A stretch of DNA of 64,000 bases, from assembly GCA_046704745.1 (NCBI GenBank), contig JBJKRL010000084.1, positions 17,118 through 81,117 of the forward strand, written 5' to 3'. The number at the start of each line of letters is the position of its first letter. Positions within the stretch are counted from its first letter, which is position 1. Both the position numbers and the translations under genes were made by a program. Source of the stretch: CAWGGS01 sp046704745. GTDB lineage: Bacteria; Desulfobacterota; Desulfobulbia; Desulfobulbales; Desulfocapsaceae. The notes beneath the pieces are model-generated. The model had not been told where the DNA came from. It ran no database searches and was given only the letters and a program-made list of their open reading frames with translations. This document shows, piece after piece, positions 18,901 through 27,292 of the stretch.

Positions 18901-20297
18901 ATCTTTCTATCTCAAAGAACAAGGTACAGGTCAACCTCGGCCCGCAGGATGAAACTTTCTCCTGGCATTCAGTACTTTCACAAGGCAACGCACACACCCT
19001 TTCTGCCCCCAAAACCACAGAATGGGTGGAAATGTGGTACCTCGATATCAGTCCGATCTGGCATATGACCTTCTCAGGGATTCCCGAGGTAAGCCGGACG
19101 AACACGGCGGGAGTCCGTTTACCCGAGTATCATCCATATCCAGGGGAATCCATGACCATGAGCATAACCCGGCCTCCCGGTGTCCCTGGTCCGACCATGA
19201 CCTTTGACTCCAGCCGGCTAAATATCCGTCCTGGGATGCGGTCAACCGATTGCACCTTGCTCCTGAGTCTTCTCGCCAGCCGTGGTACAGAACACACCAT
19301 AACTCTACCGGTAGGTATGGAAGTACTTAAAGTATCGATCAATAACAAGGAACATCAATTACAACCAAATGCCAATCGTCTCACCCTGCCCATCCAACCG
19401 GGAAAGCAGACGATCGATATCAGTTGGCGCAATAAAAAAGGGATAGCAACCCGAACATACGCCCCTCATATCGATCTAGGCCTTCCAAGCGTCAACGCCA
19501 CAATTCATATGGATATCCCCCTCTCCCGCTGGATACTGTTTACTCAGGGACCGAGAATAGGTCCGGCCGTTCTTTTTTGGGGCGAGATACTCATAATTAT
19601 CATCCTTGCATTCTTACTTGGTCGAATGCGGTTTTCGCCTCTATCTTCATGGCAATGGCTACTCCTTGGAATAGGACTTAGCCAGGTAGACATCATTTAC
19701 GGAGCAATAGTCGTCGGCTGGCTCTTTCTATTAAGCCTGCGTAAAGAAAAAATCTCCGCTCTTTCATCCGATGTCACCTTTAATTTTCTGCAGATCAGTC
19801 TTGTCATCATTACACTCTTTGCTTGTTTTTCCCTTCTTTACGCAGTACAAAAAGGGCTTCTTGGTTATCCGGACATGCAGATCGGAGGCAACGGCAGCTT
19901 TGGTCATTCATTAACCTGGTATCAGGACAGGAACCTGCCAGCTCTTCCCCGACCGTTGGTCCTCAGTCTCCCATTGTTTGTATATCGATGTCTGATGCTT
20001 ATCTGGGCGCTCTGGCTGGCTTTCTCTCTTATAAAATGGCTGGGCTGGGGGTGGACCTGTTTTGCCGAAGGAGGGTTGTGGCGCAAAAAGGCTCATCACA
20101 TTGGTGATCAGCAGGAGCCAGCTCGTGAAACGGTGCGACCAACCGCATCACATGCCACTTCCAAGCAGCAGGTTATTAAAAGCAAAGAGCCAGATGCTGC
20201 CACAGATGCAGAGACCCCAAAATCACGGATAAAATCCTGGTATCTTCGTTTGCGTAAAACAAATGGTCATAAAACGAAGACTGAAAAAAATAAGTAA
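15999..20297 (+). CDS. Giant internally duplicated exported/multi-pass membrane protein of unknown function
   Basis: 1,432 aa; I do not recognise the family. A signal peptide or anchor spans about 14-35. A large beta-rich, presumably periplasmic region follows to ~480, then hydrophobic segments at ~485-575 and ~693-754; the last resembles an internal signal ending in ARAQ. A second large region (~755-1175) is followed by at least four helices (~1180-1350) and a charged cytoplasmic tail. The two large regions look like diverged copies: VPLPGSLKLW...DHNGTPSVRLQPGRHFL in the first parallels VPLPGDRGVF...DDNGTLLIKVSSGIHHL in the second. The UspA gene starts 9 bases after its stop, so they form an operon. 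A role in envelope stress or surface assembly is only a guess. Confidence 0.8.
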   Translation: MNIIISPSRTVRFCGNLSYLFLITLLLLLIPSHAFCRKDIGTPKVLKEWIPWVLYNHEDKTCTLRSDDISKSYCAWPSQLVLEINDNGAVFHQQWNIETESLVPLPGSLKLWPESVMDIKRPLIVLDHNGTPSVRLQPGRHFLSGKLSWNPLPDSIILPSATGLIKLANKVTQTDRPFIDQKGTLWLKKHEKKTTEEVNQASAQVFRKIQDTLPLQEEVHIILTVSGAPREITLGLMVNKGFLPQKITTLLPARLDNKGRLVVQARPGQWLIVMVIRTTNSRSPEQLTIGDIDGLWPEDEIWSFEAMPKLRRVHIENALSIDPSRTGLPAEWLNLPAYFMGKKDTMQIKEKERGNLPTTPNRLTLSRTLWLDQAGDGLTAFDVISGNMVKGWRLNVVRQQHLGKVDIDGKSQLITKLSDSDTVGVEVRKGRISLTADSRIEQPVRTMLLSFPAAGWDHSFQHLSATLNLPPGWKLLTSSGVDKVSTWVTRWTLLDIFLVLITCLATGKLFGWRCGLLSLVALVLMYHQLEAPRYLWLPLLAFIAIGRMIPSEKSKYLIGIPIGVILLLLVLQSVPFMVREVRVGIFPQLEFGPYYTLTTNTKNVDAASMHLGGKKQSERFAPSLATKMYSLQSMAPSEKSAYLKQTDKELQYDPRAMIQTGPGLPLWHWRTIPLTWNGPVSPTQKVYLILLPPWLNCTLAFLRVGLLGLLFFVFFKNSLFLLPKKDISRVLARGRYLAVFPLIALLAIHPTGARAQIPDSKILQELQNRLVSPPVCGNECASLNNCLLINKNGKLYVKLTVAAATDTAVPLPGDRGVFSTILLDNIPAEAVQDDNGTLLIKVSSGIHHLLLEKDLGDLDDFSLTFPLLPHRVQTDLSGWTVTGIHPNATMEKQISFSKIDRKQDERLDETRPRSETNDVLLPQFFQIKRTLHFGLKWTVDTRVIRRTQGNVISAQVPLIPGEMPTTSNLSISKNKVQVNLGPQDETFSWHSVLSQGNAHTLSAPKTTEWVEMWYLDISPIWHMTFSGIPEVSRTNTAGVRLPEYHPYPGESMTMSITRPPGVPGPTMTFDSSRLNIRPGMRSTDCTLLLSLLASRGTEHTITLPVGMEVLKVSINNKEHQLQPNANRLTLPIQPGKQTIDISWRNKKGIATRTYAPHIDLGLPSVNATIHMDIPLSRWILFTQGPRIGPAVLFWGEILIIIILAFLLGRMRFSPLSSWQWLLLGIGLSQVDIIYGAIVVGWLFLLSLRKEKISALSSDVTFNFLQISLVIITLFACFSLLYAVQKGLLGYPDMQIGGNGSFGHSLTWYQDRNLPALPRPLVLSLPLFVYRCLMLIWALWLAFSLIKWLGWGWTCFAEGGLWRKKAHHIGDQQEPARETVRPTASHATSKQQVIKSKEPDAATDAETPKSRIKSWYLRLRKTNGHKTKTEKNK

Positions 20298-20306
20298 TTC
20301 AAGTCA

Positions 20307-21233
20307 ATGTACAAACAAATCCTCATCGCCACCGATGGATCGGGTTCCAGCAACACCGCGCTTGCCTATATTTCAATGCTCTTTGCAGGCCGACCGGAAT
20401 TCACTTTTCATCTGGTACATTGCGTAAAGGAGAGCCAAGGCGCACTTCCCGCACCCATTGACGATAAGAACACTCTTTTTCCAGGTTCGGAAAACGATGA
20501 GGAGCGCTCGGCTGCCACCAACAGCTGTCTGAGAAACGCCAGAGAGCGTCTGGTCAGGTATGGGATTCCTGCCGAGCGAATCAAGTCTTCCGTTATTGCC
20601 GCCGGAAGCATCTCCAGAGCAATACAAGCCGAGGCAGAGTATCTGTTGGTTGACGCTGTTCTTATAGCCAGAAAAGGTATAGGTTTTATGGGGGAAATGC
20701 TTCTGGGGTCAGTATCTGCCGATCTCTTTAAAAGGTGCCACCAGGTACCATTGTGGATCATTGATGGTGAAGTTAAGCACAGGGATATCCTGCTCTACGT
20801 CGACGGTTCCAGTCATTCTCTTATGGCAGCCGATCATCTGGGCTATATCCTCTCAGGAAGACAAAACATTCGAATATTTCTCTACCATTGCCGCAGATTT
20901 TTTGAACCAAAGATTGAATATGACCACAAAGAGTTGTCTCCTCGATGGGATGAACACTGGTGCAAGACCTATCTCATGGGGGAGAACCCAACCTATGACG
21001 GTCCATGCCAGCTGTTGTTCGAGGCCGGAATTCCAAAAAGTCAAATCACGGTGCTCCCGGAGGCGACAAAAATCGACAGCAGCAGCAGCATTATCAACCA
21101 GGCACGCCGACACCAATGCGGAACCATTGTTATGGGAAGACGTTTTCCAGGTATGGTGCGGGGAATCTGGGGAGAAGTAGCCAGCAAAACTATTAAACAT
21201 ACCCAGAATATGTCTTTGTGGATCGTCGGCTAA
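20307..21233 (+). CDS. Tandem universal stress protein (two UspA domains)
   Basis: 308 aa made of two Usp folds. The first begins MYKQILIATDGSGSSNTAL and ends near VPLWIIDG; the second begins RDILLYVDGSSHSLMAADHL and ends MGRRFPGMVRG...MSLWIVG. Partial nucleotide-binding glycines remain in both (LIARKGIGFMGEMLLGSVS and GTIVMGRRFPGM). It is a cytoplasmic protein. Its position 9 bases after the giant membrane protein suggests a joint function, perhaps nucleotide-dependent control of that protein; this is inference. Confidence 0.88.
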   Translation: MYKQILIATDGSGSSNTALAYISMLFAGRPEFTFHLVHCVKESQGALPAPIDDKNTLFPGSENDEERSAATNSCLRNARERLVRYGIPAERIKSSVIAAGSISRAIQAEAEYLLVDAVLIARKGIGFMGEMLLGSVSADLFKRCHQVPLWIIDGEVKHRDILLYVDGSSHSLMAADHLGYILSGRQNIRIFLYHCRRFFEPKIEYDHKELSPRWDEHWCKTYLMGENPTYDGPCQLLFEAGIPKSQITVLPEATKIDSSSSIINQARRHQCGTIVMGRRFPGMVRGIWGEVASKTIKHTQNMSLWIVG

Positions 21234-21243
21234 ATCGAAAGAT

Positions 21244-24105
21244 TCATTTCTCATTGCTCACATTCTTCGGTTCTACTACGGCAACAGCCGCACGGGAACG
21301 AACAAGGTACTCTTTAGCCAATGCATCAATTTCCTGAGTGGTAATTGAGGCGAAATCGTCAAGTATCGTTGTCGGCCACTTGAGTTGCTGAGCATGCCTC
21401 TTGGAGAGTGCCAACACCGTATCCAGCCAGTACCTGTTGGTTCTCACCATGTCTTTAATGGAGGTCAAAGTCGGAGCCTTCGCCCTTTCCAATTCATCGG
21501 CAGTACAGCCGTCTTTCAGCAGTTCATCCCCTATGTGCAAAACAACATCCCTAATCTGATCAATATGTGCAGGATCGACAACAATCATCGCCTGAATTAG
21601 ACCATATCCTGGGAAAACACGACTGGAGTCGTTAAACACCTCAGGAGAATAGGAAGCCCCCAGTTTTTCCCTTACTTCCTTGCGGAGACGATCTGTGAAA
21701 ATCGAAGCCAGAATATTCAATCGTCTTGTTCTCTTTATGTTCCAGAAGTCCGCAGTCGGCCAGGCAATAGTGACAATAGCTTTATTTATCGATGAATTAA
21801 CAGAGAATGTAGCCTGCTTTCCCATGGGAAAACTCAGCTTCTTCCCTTCACGCTCGGATGATGCCTTACGTACCTTTGAGCCAGCGAGATATTTTTCTAC
21901 CAGTGATACTACCTGGTCACGGTTAAAATCGCCCACGACAGAAACCTCCAAGGGGCTACTGGAAATTATTGGGAGCATCCAGTTGGTAACATCAGAAAGT
22001 GTTAATCGAGCAAACTCCCTCCATGGCGGCAAACCGGCGTGTGGGTAGCCACCGGCAAGAAATCTACTGACGTGTAAGGCAATTCCGCCATTGATGTTTC
22101 TCTCAAGGTTGTCATACATCTGTTTTATGGAGTCCATTGATCTCTGATAGGCTTCGGCACGAATTCCCGGATCCTCCATCATGGTTTGCAGAACCTGAAA
22201 GAGCAGCTTGGTATACTTTGTGACCGCACTTCCTTCCCAGCTGAAAGACTCCTGATGAATTTCAAAATTCACATCAACGGTACTTCCGGTCAAAACCCGA
22301 TCGAGTTGAGATTCGGTCAAATGACCGGTACCTGAATGATTGATGACCGACTGGGTCAAAAGGGCGAGACCGGGAATAGGCTCTGTCAGTTTTCCCTGGC
22401 CGAAATCAATACGAATGGAAATAACGTTTTTTTTGAAATCCGTCTTTTTTAGATTGAGCACAAGCCCATCGGCAAAAACCAATCTTTCGGCTCCGATGGC
22501 TGGAATTTGACTATCTGAAACCGGTTCTACATTTTGCGTACCGGATTTGAGATAAGGAAAGACAAGTTTTTTTTCGGCCGATTCGTGCTGCACTCCTTCC
22601 TTTTCAGCGTTTTTATAGACAGTCTCAATCACGCTGTCAGGTGTCTTTTCGTTGATCTTGGCATTTCCGGTGACCTTTATGAGCCGATTCCCATGAGCCC
22701 ATACCTGGGAAAAGGCCTTATCAACATCCTGTAAGGTTATGCTGTCGATGATGGGCTCAAAAATTTCTTTTTGTTGAGCAGCTGATTGAAAGACACTGTT
22801 GCCGTTAAGATCCTGAATAATTTCATTAGCAAAATCCAGAGAGTTCCTAGTGGATGCGGTCAGAGCGGCAGACTCGAGACTTGCTTTATATTCTTTTTTT
22901 ACTCGTTCCAATTCATCTTTCGAAAATCCGTAATCCAAAGCCTGACGCAAGACATGCTCTATGACCGTTAAAGAAGGTTTCCATTTTTCGGGTGCTGAGG
23001 TTGCCTCAATCACACCATACCCTATTCGTCTAAAGGTAATACCCATTCCATACCCACTGTTGGTAAAGGGGGTATTGGGGTCTTCTTTGAGTTTTTCCAG
23101 GCGATGATTAATAATTGCCGATGCAAGATCTTGTTTAAGATAATATATCTCCAAAGCCAGGGAATCGTTCTTCTCGGGTTCGTTCCAAACAGTTTCCAAA
23201 CTCACCTTGGTTGAGCCCATCTCCGGCTCGTAATGATAAAATGCCGCAAGCCCGGTATGATTCACCTTCCCTAAATCAGGACAGACAGGTCTGACTCCTC
23301 TTCCTTTAAACGACGCAAAATGAGCCTTGATGAGAGGCTCCACCTGAACCGGATCAAAGTCTCCCACCATCACCAGAATCATATCATCCGGTCTGTACCA
23401 GGCGTGATAATACGACTCCAGAACCTTCCGGTTGGCCCTTTCGATGATATCCGCTTTGCCGATGGGAAACCGCTCGGGAAACCGGGTGCCTTTAAAGGTG
23501 AAAGCACTGGTTGCAACCATGGTTCTGTATCCGGCTGAATCCCGAGTCCGTTTTTCGGAAAGAATAACCTTTCGTTCTTTATCTATCTGTTTCGGCAGCA
23601 GTAACGCCCCCATGGCATAGTCGGAAAAAACAAGAAGCCCCTTTTCAATTTCCTTTTTCGATCCATCGGGCAGAATGAGGTTGTAAATTGTACTTTTATA
23701 GCCGGTCTGAGCGTTGGTATCCCCGCCAAAACTCATCCCCAGGGATTGAAAGTAATCAATGAGTTCACCGGGTTTGAAATGCGTAGAACCATCAAAGGCC
23801 ATATGCTCGAGGAAATGGGCAATGCCCTGCTGATTTGCTTTCTCGTTAAGTGATCCGCTTTGGACATCGAGATACATGCCGACCCGATGTTTTGGCTCAT
23901 GGTTATTCATCAACACATAACGAAATCCGTTGGGAAGTCTTCCGAAAATTAGCCTGGGATCGGGTTTTAAATCGCTCATCTCATGAGGCCATTTTGTCGA
24001 AAAGCAGAGATCCTGCTGTTGTAAACCGGTGTCTGAGTATCCGATTGAAAAAAACGTGAGAAGAGAGAGTGCAGTACAAAGAATGCTGAATATTTTCTTA
24101 CGCAT
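21244..24105 (-). CDS. M16-family zinc metallopeptidase (pitrilysin/PqqL type)
   Basis: A 953-residue protease with a signal peptide (MRKKIFSILCTALSLLTFFS), so probably periplasmic. The inverted zinc motif H-F-L-E-H lies at residues 97-101 and the downstream Glu ligand in KVILSEKR. The chain has the full four-domain M16 length with a degenerate second half, as in PqqL-like single-chain enzymes. The start at 24105 follows GGAAAG; an in-frame ATG at 24147 would add 14 residues before the signal. It converges with the UspA gene and diverges from the SDR gene. Confidence 0.92.
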   Translation of the reverse strand: MRKKIFSILCTALSLLTFFSIGYSDTGLQQQDLCFSTKWPHEMSDLKPDPRLIFGRLPNGFRYVLMNNHEPKHRVGMYLDVQSGSLNEKANQQGIAHFLEHMAFDGSTHFKPGELIDYFQSLGMSFGGDTNAQTGYKSTIYNLILPDGSKKEIEKGLLVFSDYAMGALLLPKQIDKERKVILSEKRTRDSAGYRTMVATSAFTFKGTRFPERFPIGKADIIERANRKVLESYYHAWYRPDDMILVMVGDFDPVQVEPLIKAHFASFKGRGVRPVCPDLGKVNHTGLAAFYHYEPEMGSTKVSLETVWNEPEKNDSLALEIYYLKQDLASAIINHRLEKLKEDPNTPFTNSGYGMGITFRRIGYGVIEATSAPEKWKPSLTVIEHVLRQALDYGFSKDELERVKKEYKASLESAALTASTRNSLDFANEIIQDLNGNSVFQSAAQQKEIFEPIIDSITLQDVDKAFSQVWAHGNRLIKVTGNAKINEKTPDSVIETVYKNAEKEGVQHESAEKKLVFPYLKSGTQNVEPVSDSQIPAIGAERLVFADGLVLNLKKTDFKKNVISIRIDFGQGKLTEPIPGLALLTQSVINHSGTGHLTESQLDRVLTGSTVDVNFEIHQESFSWEGSAVTKYTKLLFQVLQTMMEDPGIRAEAYQRSMDSIKQMYDNLERNINGGIALHVSRFLAGGYPHAGLPPWREFARLTLSDVTNWMLPIISSSPLEVSVVGDFNRDQVVSLVEKYLAGSKVRKASSEREGKKLSFPMGKQATFSVNSSINKAIVTIAWPTADFWNIKRTRRLNILASIFTDRLRKEVREKLGASYSPEVFNDSSRVFPGYGLIQAMIVVDPAHIDQIRDVVLHIGDELLKDGCTADELERAKAPTLTSIKDMVRTNRYWLDTVLALSKRHAQQLKWPTTILDDFASITTQEIDALAKEYLVRSRAAVAVVEPKNVSNEK

Positions 24106-24219
24106 TTGCTTTCCGATAAGATGGAGGGTTATAATTTGACAATTCAATGTATCCCAAAATTTAACGTACTAAAGAAAATACGTCTCATTTCCCTAAATAC
24201 AAGAAAAGGTGAAATAAAA

Positions 24220-25047
24220 ATGCAGATGGAAGGAAAAACCGTTATTGTCCCCGGAGCTTCACGACCCGTCGGAAGAGCAATCGCCAGAAGATTTGCCCAA
24301 GAAGGCGCCAATCTGGTCCTCCCCTATTTCGACTGGCCGGAGTCCACCGAGGATATGAAAGAGGAATTCAGCAACATGCAGACCTCGCATGTTGCCTTGC
24401 CCGTCGATCTCAGGGACCCCTATCAGGTTAAAGACATGGTTGCGTCGATAAGCAATTCATTCGGTTCCCTTCATATACTTATTAATAATGTTGAACGTGG
24501 CGGCATGCCGGTGGTCCATGGATCCTACGATCACGAACATAATAGAGAACAATGGGAAATAGAGATCTGTACAAGTCTAAAAGCAAAGTGGATCCTCTTT
24601 CATAACTGTTTGCCTCTCTTGAAAAAATCAGGAGAAGGTTCTGTTGTCAACATCACTTCCATCGCAGGCTGCACAGGACGCAGCGGCCCGGCTGCTTTAA
24701 TCTTCAACGATGGATACAGTGCCGCCAATAGGGCGATATCTTCCTTTACCGAAACCTGGGCCCGCGAGGGAGCACCGACTATACGGGTGAATGAACTGAT
24801 GCTTGGTCTCATTAGAAACAGGCACGGAGAAGAAACCAGAGGGTGGGCGGCTCTGACGGAGGAAGAACGTGACAGCCTGTTTAGTCACACCCTCATCGGC
24901 CGTACAGGGACCCCTGACGAGGTTGCCGAGGCAGTGTTCTTTTTAGCCCATCAGGCAACGTATATGACCGGATCGGTAATTCGAATGGACGGTGGATATC
25001 TCTTGGGTGGAGACAGAACCGGTCCATTTCCTTCCGGTATCCTTTAA
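24220..25047 (+). CDS. SDR-family oxidoreductase lacking the catalytic lysine
   Basis: 275 aa, Rossmann fold. The dinucleotide loop reads PGASRPVGRA (11-20), the NAG-type motif is INNVERGG, and the C-terminus has DEVAEAVFFLAHQATYMTGS followed by RMDGGY, as in classical FabG-like SDRs. Ser147 and Tyr166 are present, but the usual YxxxK reads YSAAN, so Asn170 replaces the lysine, and six extra residues sit between Ser and Tyr. It may be a divergent reductase or non-catalytic. The ATG at 24220 follows AAGGTG; upstream in-frame codons overlap the divergent promoter region. It ends overlapping the convergent HEAT gene by 4 bases. Confidence 0.85.
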   Translation: MQMEGKTVIVPGASRPVGRAIARRFAQEGANLVLPYFDWPESTEDMKEEFSNMQTSHVALPVDLRDPYQVKDMVASISNSFGSLHILINNVERGGMPVVHGSYDHEHNREQWEIEICTSLKAKWILFHNCLPLLKKSGEGSVVNITSIAGCTGRSGPAALIFNDGYSAANRAISSFTETWAREGAPTIRVNELMLGLIRNRHGEETRGWAALTEEERDSLFSHTLIGRTGTPDEVAEAVFFLAHQATYMTGSVIRMDGGYLLGGDRTGPFPSGIL

Positions 25048-25757
25048 TTTGGCTTTTTCATACTGCCAACAACTTGACAGGCAAGATTCGATATCGTTGT
25101 CCTGATAATCACGCCCTTATCGTAGATTCCCAGAGAGGTATGGTCGCCCATGAGTCTTAGGACGTCACTCTCGGCCGAGACATGGTTGAGTTTTTTCAGT
25201 GTCCAGAGGGTCATTCCCCGCACCACGCCATCAGATGAACGAAGATAGGGAACAAGATCGGCCACGATCCCTTTGTCAATCAGTATGCCCCTATAGATAT
25301 CAGTAAGTCTTCCAATACCCCAGATCACCCCTCTCTGAAGCTCAGGCAATTCAATAAAATTGCCGTCTTGAAAAGGCTCAGGCCCATCCTTGCGCATGTA
25401 GGAAAACAACATATGTCCGTATTCTTTGAACAACTCGTCGTTCTTTGCCATGATTTCCGCCATGGCCTCAGGGGCTCCCCATCCAATCCCTCCAGACTCA
25501 TCGTTGAGACTCCAGAGAAATCTGCGCATGATAATTCGCCCCGATTCCATCTCTTTTCGCGCCATCCGATCAACTACGATGCCGAAGGCACTTACTGAAT
25601 GCCAACGGATTATCTCGTCAATGTTGTACAGAGCAGAAAAAAGGGGAGTGATAAGATCGGTTGGTCTATAGGATTGTAATGCTCCTGAAAGTACATCTAG
25701 GTCGGTATGCCTAAGGATATCGAAGAGTTCTTTTTTAATCCGAGTTCTTCGTGTCAC
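25044..25757 (-). CDS. HEAT-repeat-like protein, possibly the DVU0298-type family of sulfate reducers
   Basis: 237 aa, predicted all-helical with HEAT-like repeats (LITPLFSALYNIDEIIRWHS, then VADLVPYLRSSDGVVRGM). A distinctive central stretch reads SLNDESGGIGWGAPEAMAEI. From memory this resembles a conserved family in sulfate reducers annotated as DVU0298-like; I could not check it. The function is unknown; HEAT proteins usually act as scaffolds or in cofactor-protein maturation. It overlaps the convergent SDR gene end by 4 bases. Confidence 0.7.
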   Translation of the reverse strand: MTRRTRIKKELFDILRHTDLDVLSGALQSYRPTDLITPLFSALYNIDEIIRWHSVSAFGIVVDRMARKEMESGRIIMRRFLWSLNDESGGIGWGAPEAMAEIMAKNDELFKEYGHMLFSYMRKDGPEPFQDGNFIELPELQRGVIWGIGRLTDIYRGILIDKGIVADLVPYLRSSDGVVRGMTLWTLKKLNHVSAESDVLRLMGDHTSLGIYDKGVIIRTTISNLACQVVGSMKKPN

Positions 25758-25794
25758 AATATCTGGCTGGAAGTATTACATGAGAGGGGCTGCA

Positions 25795-26889
25795 TCACGG
25801 GATATTTTGATCGTGCTGATCGTCGATTCGTTTCATACCTTCCATGAGCATGGCCATAAATCCGCCGATAACATCCAATTTTCTCTCTCTTGAGGTCAAC
25901 CCTTGAATGAATTTAAAACGCCCCCTGGTCATGGCAAGAATTTTATAAAACGCCTCTCTCCCGTTAATTTCATTAAAGACGGCCTGCAATATTTCCCCTT
26001 CATGAAAGAGCAGAAAGGCTTTTATTTTTGACTCGGTGGAATCGATAACCAAACGACCTGTTTTCTGTATGGAGTTGATCATCTGGCAGAGTTCAACAGG
26101 GGGCATATCTCCTAATTGTCCCACCATCCCGGAACCGAGTTCTTCAGCGCGTTTAAGATTGACAGCTGTTATCCTGCTGACAAGCAGTTTATAGAAAAAT
26201 ACCTGCAATGCAGGAAATCTATTGAGGATATGTCGGAAGTTTTTTTGACTCATCTTGGCGAACTTACACGGTTCTGCCGCCAAGATTGTTGCAGTGACAC
26301 GATCTCCAGTCAACAAACTCATTTCCCCGAAAACCTCGCCTCTTTCCATCTCGGCAAGAGTCACTCCATCATCATCAACCACCTCTACCCGGCCGGATAT
26401 GATGATAAAAAGATTGGTCCCAGGATCGCCTTTCTGACAGATGGGAAATCCCCATTGATAATCATCGAGTGTCAATAAGGCTGCGAGATCGAGAAGATCA
26501 TCATCGGTTAGCATTCTGAATAAATCGATGGATCTTAAGAGTCCTGCAAAATCTGCTACAAGCTTAATTTTATCCTTTCGTTCAGCAGCTGCCAGGAGTT
26601 TCATCTGCAGGGTCGCAAATTCCTTCTCCTTCTTGAATTCAAAACGGATGATTCCGGTGCAGCCGCCACACTCGAACTTTGCCTTCTGGGTTTCTCCTCT
26701 GCTGTATTTCTCGAAACTGGCAGCCTCTTCCGAGGCTATATCAAAGATGTCGTGTGCAAGTATAAGGCATGTCGGTTTTTGGGTAGGAAACTGGAGCGAT
26801 ATATCCGTAATAACAAACTCTTCACCAACATTATAGATGGGACAGTTGTTCTCCTCGGTAATAATGAAAATCCCGTTTCGAAATTGCAT
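25795..26889 (-). CDS. Cyclic-nucleotide-binding protein with C-terminal DUF4388 domain
   Basis: 364 aa. The N-terminal ~100 residues carry a CGGC pair in KFECGGCTG. A Crp-type cNMP-binding domain follows (about 120-240), with GTNLFIIISGRVEVVDDDG and GEVFGEMSLLTGDRVTAT. The C-terminus is DUF4388-like (QLGDMPPVELCQMINSIQKT...GEILQAVFNEINGREAF). There is no DNA-binding helix-turn-helix, so it is probably a signalling adaptor rather than a classical regulator; DUF4388 is common in deltaproteobacterial signalling proteins. It lies downstream of the HEAT-type gene's start on the same strand, separated by 37 bases. Confidence 0.8.
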   Translation of the reverse strand: MQFRNGIFIITEENNCPIYNVGEEFVITDISLQFPTQKPTCLILAHDIFDIASEEAASFEKYSRGETQKAKFECGGCTGIIRFEFKKEKEFATLQMKLLAAAERKDKIKLVADFAGLLRSIDLFRMLTDDDLLDLAALLTLDDYQWGFPICQKGDPGTNLFIIISGRVEVVDDDGVTLAEMERGEVFGEMSLLTGDRVTATILAAEPCKFAKMSQKNFRHILNRFPALQVFFYKLLVSRITAVNLKRAEELGSGMVGQLGDMPPVELCQMINSIQKTGRLVIDSTESKIKAFLLFHEGEILQAVFNEINGREAFYKILAMTRGRFKFIQGLTSRERKLDVIGGFMAMLMEGMKRIDDQHDQNIP

Positions 26890-26959
26890 TTTATTCTAAT
26901 CCCGACCCGCCATTATCAACTGAATCACTAAGTTGCATTTCTCTAGGATTTACTCACCA

Positions 26960-27292
26960 TTAATCGGATCTGCCAAAGAGAAGGTAGATGATAACTCCAA
27001 GGGCGACTGCTCCGCCGATCAAAACCGGCAGGATTTTATCTATTTGGACTATGCCACCGACGATCAAGGTATGCATATATTGCGTGCCGCTCACCCACCA
27101 TACGGCGCATAATATCGCTATTATTATAATATCTTTTATTTTTTTCTTAAACAAAAGATAGAGAATAAAAGCGACAAAAGGCACCATAAACCAGAGATTA
27201 TGGACAAGTCCCACGGCATCAACGTCCTTGATCTGTCCCAAAACTTTGGTCTTGTGGATCTGCTCCAATAATTTCTGGAAAAAGTTACTCAT
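26960..27292 (-). CDS. Small three-helix membrane protein, conserved hypothetical type
   Basis: 110 aa with three hydrophobic stretches (FMVPFVAFILYLLF, IIIIAILCAVWWVS, VLIGGAVALGVIIYLLFG) and a short basic loop (KKKIKD). No family recognised. The preferred ATG at 27292 overlaps the thiC stop by 8 bases (AATGAGTAA), which indicates translational coupling to thiC; an in-frame start at 27307 lies further inside thiC. A link with thiamine precursor metabolism is conceivable only from this coupling. Confidence 0.65.
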   Translation of the reverse strand: MSNFFQKLLEQIHKTKVLGQIKDVDAVGLVHNLWFMVPFVAFILYLLFKKKIKDIIIIAILCAVWWVSGTQYMHTLIVGGIVQIDKILPVLIGGAVALGVIIYLLFGRSD

